Source of the DNA: an uncultured Clostridia bacterium
GTDB taxonomy: Bacteria; Bacillota; Clostridia; Oscillospirales; Acutalibacteraceae
Direction of reading: 5' to 3'
Assembly (NCBI GenBank): GCA_947630285.1
Contig: CANRHD010000002.1
Location: 62,001-126,000, forward strand
Length of the DNA stretch: 64,000 nucleotides
Shown: positions 61,267 to 64,000 of the stretch, piece after piece
Layout of the letters: every line of letters begins with the position of its first letter
Numbering within the stretch: the first letter of the stretch is position 1
The notes under the pieces: model-generated
What the model was told of the DNA's origin: nothing
Databases searched by the model: none
The model's input: only the letters and a program-made list of their open reading frames with translations
Program-made: the position numbers and the translations under genes

Positions 61267-62298
61267 ATGCTGACCAATAAAGTGCTGAACATAGGCGAAG
61301 GTACAATTTCGCAAATAAGCGAAATGCTTTCCAAACAGAAAATAAGCGGCAAGCTCCTCTATGTTTCCGACCCCGTTGTAGACGGGCTGTTCGGGGCCTT
61401 AGTCCGTCCGCAGCTTGAAAAAGCCGGGCAGGTCAGGGAAGTTTTCGTTACGGAAAACACTATCGACTACGCCATGTCCCTTGCCGAACGGGTTATAGCT
61501 ACCGATATTGACTGTATAATCGGTATGGGCGGCGGCAAGGTGCTTGATGTTTGCAAATATGCGGCATATATATCGAAAAAGCCGTTTTTATCCATACCCA
61601 CCACAATGGCGAACGACGGTATTGCCTCACCCATAGCGGTTCTTAAAAGGCGTGACGGCAAGCCGAAGAGCCTGGGCTGTGCTGTGCCGACTATGCTTTT
61701 GCTTGACACACAGCTTATTATGAACAGTCCCAAGGAGCTTATAAAGGCCGGTATCGGCGACACCATGTCCAATTATATGGCGCTCCTTGACTGGAAGCTT
61801 GCCTACTCCTGCGGAAAAGAGGATATAAACGGCTATGCTTATCTTATGTCCCAGACCTCTCTTGACGCATTGATGAAAACGCAGTATGATTCAATTTGTC
61901 CGGAGTTTATCGAGGTGCTTGCAAATTCGCTTATTCTTTCGGGAATAGCTATGGATTTTGCGGGAAGCAGCCGTCCTGTCAGCGGCTCTGAGCATCTGTT
62001 CAGCCATGCGCTTGATATGTATAGCGAAAAACCGAATTTGCACGGCTTGCAGGTAGCTCTCGGCACGGTTGCGGCGCTTATGCTTATCGGGGAGGATTAC
62101 CGCCCCGTAGTAAATTATCTTAAAAAATTTGAAGTTGATGTTAATCCCGTTCGCTTGGGAATTGACGAAAAAACATTTGTCAGCTGTATGCAGAAATCCG
62201 TTACGGTTCGCAATGACAGATATACATATCTGCATGAATGTGAGCTGTCGGACGAGCGTTTAAAAACCATATACAAAAGACTTTTGGAGGAATTATAA
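61267..62298 (+). CDS. sn-Glycerol-1-phosphate dehydrogenase (AraM/EgsA-like)
   Basis: 343 residues. Iron/zinc alcohol dehydrogenase fold with GMGGGKVLDVCKYAA, IPTTMANDGIASPIAV, GIGDTMSNYMALLDWKLA, SGSEHLFSHALD and NLHGLQVALG. The Asp and two His of the last three motifs are the expected metal ligands. The enzyme reduces DHAP to sn-glycerol-1-phosphate, the enantiomer of the common glycerol-3-phosphate. It stands between a CDP-glycerol transferase and a nucleotidyltransferase. Confidence 0.88.
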   Translation: MLTNKVLNIGEGTISQISEMLSKQKISGKLLYVSDPVVDGLFGALVRPQLEKAGQVREVFVTENTIDYAMSLAERVIATDIDCIIGMGGGKVLDVCKYAAYISKKPFLSIPTTMANDGIASPIAVLKRRDGKPKSLGCAVPTMLLLDTQLIMNSPKELIKAGIGDTMSNYMALLDWKLAYSCGKEDINGYAYLMSQTSLDALMKTQYDSICPEFIEVLANSLILSGIAMDFAGSSRPVSGSEHLFSHALDMYSEKPNLHGLQVALGTVAALMLIGEDYRPVVNYLKKFEVDVNPVRLGIDEKTFVSCMQKSVTVRNDRYTYLHECELSDERLKTIYKRLLEEL

Positions 62299-63006
62299 AT
62301 GAAGGCATTAATTTTAGCTGCCGGTTTCGGTTCTCGTCTTGCGCCGATTACCGATTCCTGCCCAAAATCACTTGTGCCCGTAAACGGAAAGCCCATATTG
62401 ATAAAACAGCTTGAAAACCTGAAAAGCAACTCTATAGACGATATTACGGTAATATCGGGATACAAGGGCGATGTGCTTGAAAAGGCCGTGCATGAGAGCT
62501 TTCCCGATGTCAAGATTATTTTAAGCCGTGATTACGCAACGACAAACAATATGTATTCGGCATACCTTGCAAAAGAGGTCTTATACGGCCGTGAATTTTT
62601 GATGATGAACGCAGATGTGTTTTTTGACGCTTCCGTTATATCGGCGCTGTTAAAATGCGAACATTCAAACGCCATTGTCGTAGATATGGGAACATACCTT
62701 GAAGAGTCAATGAAGGTGGTCGAAAGGGACGGCCGCCTTACGGAAATTTCAAAGACGGTTAAAGAGCAGGACGCTCTGGGGGCGTCAATAGATGTGTATA
62801 AATTTGACGCCGACGGCTCAAGGGCGTTTTTCGACAAATGCACAGAGTATATTGAAAAGAACCGAGATTTAAAGAAGTGGAGCGAGGTGGCGCTCAACGA
62901 TATTCTGCCCGAGGTTGAATTTAGAGCCTGCCCGTTGGACGGAAGATGGTTTGAAATAGACAATCACGAGGATTTAGCCGCCGCCGAGAAGTTATTTAAA
63001 GAGTAA
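62299..63006 (+). CDS. Nucleotidyltransferase (LicC/sugar-phosphate cytidylyltransferase-like)
   Basis: 235 residues. NTP-transferase motif LILAAGFGSRLAPIT, PKSLVPVNGKPILIKQLENL and MMNADVFFDASV; WFEIDNHEDLAAAEKLF at the end. Members activate phosphocholine, glycerol phosphate or sugar phosphates with CTP or other NTPs. From its position (ATG directly after the dehydrogenase stop) it may make a CDP-activated glycerol for the transferase upstream. Confidence 0.84.
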   Translation: MKALILAAGFGSRLAPITDSCPKSLVPVNGKPILIKQLENLKSNSIDDITVISGYKGDVLEKAVHESFPDVKIILSRDYATTNNMYSAYLAKEVLYGREFLMMNADVFFDASVISALLKCEHSNAIVVDMGTYLEESMKVVERDGRLTEISKTVKEQDALGASIDVYKFDADGSRAFFDKCTEYIEKNRDLKKWSEVALNDILPEVEFRACPLDGRWFEIDNHEDLAAAEKLFKE

Positions 63007-63178
63007 ATCAAAATAGGTACAAAATATGTTCAACAAAAAGCTAATATTAATACCGATTTAGGCGACGATATATAAAAGCTCTTATGCCTTATCCGTATTT
63101 ATAATTTGACTGCAAGCCTTTAAAAAGGCTTGAGCGAAACTTTTAATTTCGCCGAGGCAAAGATTTTATCGCAAAAGT
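63007..63178. other. Intergenic stretch after the CDP-glycerol cluster
   Basis: Contains a short frame at 63026 (ATGTTCAACAAAAAGC, ending after 11 codons) that might be the start of a lost gene, and a small inverted repeat CAAGCCTT / AAGGCTTG (63113-63132) without T-run. Nothing else. Confidence 0.4.
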
Positions 63179-63206
63179 AAAGGACAGACAAATGCGTCTG
63201 TCCTTT
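63179..63206. terminator. Terminator hairpin, left copy of a duplicated pair
   Basis: Arms AAAGGACAGAC / GTCTGTCCTTT. The same hairpin with one loop change lies at 63466-63493, on the other side of repeat copy 3. Confidence 0.82.
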
Positions 63207-63207
63207 T

Positions 63208-63464
63208 AGTGTGTAGAAAAAGTATGTTTCACTTGTTAATATGCACAAAAGGAGTAAGATTATGGGGAACCCCATGCGTGGGTTCCCCAACGCAAAACAG
63301 TTCACCGGACTGTTTTGCGCCCCTCCTGCGCTTTTTTGAGTATAAGAATTTCGCAGTCTGCGGACTGCGCCGGGGGCGTTGCCCCTCGACCCCACCGCCT
63401 TTTGAAAAAGGCGGGCGAAAACTTTTGGACATTTTGCTATCGCAAAACAGTTTATCGACACACT
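63208..63464 (+). repeat. Structured dispersed repeat, copy 3 (complete, 257 bp)
   Basis: Ends AGTGTGTAGA and TCGACACACT form 10-bp terminal inverted repeats with one mismatch. Inside are hairpins GGGGAACCCC/GGGTTCCCC, GCAAAACAGT/ACTGTTTTGC, CGCAGTC/GACTGCG, GGGGGC/GCCCCT and CCGCCTTTT/AAAAGGCGG. Compared with copy 1, stems keep pairing although their bases differ. This is the least damaged copy, with no coding capacity of its own. Confidence 0.85.
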
Positions 63465-63465
63465 G

Positions 63466-63498
63466 AAAGGACAGACAAAAGCGTCTGTCCTTTATTTT
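63466..63498. terminator. Convergent terminator hairpin, right copy
   Basis: Arms AAAGGACAGAC / GTCTGTCCTTT then ATTTTTATTT on the plus strand. Serves the nucleotidyltransferase operon and the convergent methyltransferase gene. Confidence 0.85.
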
Positions 63499-63536
63499 TA
63501 TTTAATATCGTCCATAGCAATGCCGAGATTTTGGCA

Positions 63537-64000
63537 TTATTTAAAATACATATAAAGCTGGCACTTGATCATTCCGTTATAGAGCTTTCTGCGCTTATCC
63601 GCCTTTCTTTTGAACAGCTCCTCAAAGTCCTCGTTCGGGCTTATAACGCTATAGCTGAAGCTGTGCCTTTTGGGGAATACCTCGCCCATGGTCTTGATAA
63701 GGCCGTCCGCCTGCGGCTTTGTCAGCATTCTCTCGCCGTAAGGGGGATTACAAATTACCGTTCCCCTGTCGGTTATCGGACTGAAATCCTTTATATCCGC
63801 ACGCTTAAATTCGATGTATTTTTCCACGCCTGCCCTCTGTGCGTTCTGCCTTGCGGTTTCAAGCGCATCTAAATCAATATCCGAGCCGTAAGCCTTAAAA
63901 TCGCTTTGGCAAATTTCCGCCTGCCTTGCTTCCTCCCTCTCCTTTTCCCATACGGAAAAGTCGATCTGCTCAAACCTCTCTGCGGAAAAGTGCCTGTTAA
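63537..64000 (-). CDS. THUMP/RlmL-type RNA methyltransferase, C-terminal part (5' end outside window)
   Basis: The frame is open to the right edge, giving the last ~154 residues. The SAM-dependent N-methylation motif is in TVICNPPYGERM (NPPY), preceded by GSDIDLDALETARQNAQRAGV (the acidic SAM ribose ligand) and ADIKDF, and followed by the C-terminal KADKRRKLYNGMIKCQLYMY. This is the Class I domain of YpsC/RlmL-type 23S rRNA guanine-N2 methyltransferases. The THUMP domain would lie outside the window. Confidence 0.88.
   Translation of the reverse strand, partial: NRHFSAERFEQIDFSVWEKEREEARQAEICQSDFKAYGSDIDLDALETARQNAQRAGVEKYIEFKRADIKDFSPITDRGTVICNPPYGERMLTKPQADGLIKTMGEVFPKRHSFSYSVISPNEDFEELFKRKADKRRKLYNGMIKCQLYMYFK

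Noticed and set aside
63120..63466. Frames of 67-113 codons over repeat copy 3
   Set aside because: They run across the terminator hairpin and element boundary and share no protein with the other copies.

Overview
The window looks like chromosomal DNA of an endospore-forming member of the Clostridia, probably Oscillospiraceae/Ruminococcaceae. The grounds are a forespore sigma factor (sigG), a T-box leader in front of valS, a class A RNase P RNA, strong AGGAGG ribosome sites, and a mix of glycoside hydrolase, glycogen phosphorylase and CDP-glycerol genes usual in gut Firmicutes. This placement is inferred from gene content; no marker gene was compared with a database.

Layout. 0-1.1 kb: 3' part of a GH31 alpha-glucosidase. 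1.1-1.7 kb: a structured repeat carrying a nested inverted-repeat element. 1.7-6.9 kb: minus-strand operon yfcE-like / nagA / GH29 fucosidase / FliB-like / EEP phosphatase. 7-8 kb: three small unknown genes. 8.3-8.6 kb: 22-bp tandem array and tRNA-Pro(GGG). 8.7-10.6 kb: Vps62-like surface protein behind an attenuator-like leader with an 11-codon uORF. 10.8-13.4 kb: hybrid histidine kinase. 13.6-16.2 kb: a TetM/EF-G-like ribosomal GTPase fused to a NYN (YacP/Rae1-type) nuclease domain, the most unusual protein here. 16.3-20.3 kb: potABCD polyamine importer. 20.4-21.5 kb: a toxin-antitoxin islet between two copies of one terminator. 21.5-29.8 kb: class B PBP, U32 protein, second repeat copy, and the operon tmk/DUF2156/GNAT/DJ-1/FTHF cyclo-ligase/mltG.

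30-33 kb: MacB-like permease and MacA-like adaptor without an adjacent ATPase. 34.4-37.5 kb: valS with T-box. 37.5-42.8 kb: minus-strand block of membrane-anchored unknowns, some sharing a C-terminal module, plus a gene remnant and a candidate small RNA. 42.8-47.7 kb: comF, recD2, rnpB, polysaccharide deacetylase. 47.9-50.1 kb: trmL, solitary mazF, patatin. 50.2-53 kb: membrane/lipoprotein operon behind a consensus promoter covered by palindromes, divergent from an XRE regulator. 53-57.2 kb: NUDIX, sigG, pnp, rpsO. 57.5-63 kb: glycogen phosphorylase, then CDP-glycerol glycerophosphotransferase, glycerol-1-phosphate dehydrogenase and a nucleotidyltransferase. 63.2-63.5 kb: third repeat copy between duplicated hairpins. 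63.5-64 kb: 3' part of an RNA methyltransferase gene.

Main themes. Three insertions (1.1-1.7, 20.4-21.5 and 63.2-63.5 kb) each lie between convergent genes and are each bracketed by two near-identical copies of the local terminator hairpin, as if the terminator were the target and was duplicated. Several control regions read clearly from sequence: an attenuator leader, an autoregulated TA promoter, a palindrome-covered promoter, a T-box, and ribosome sites buried in hairpins. Product names rest on motifs read by eye; no homology search was run.
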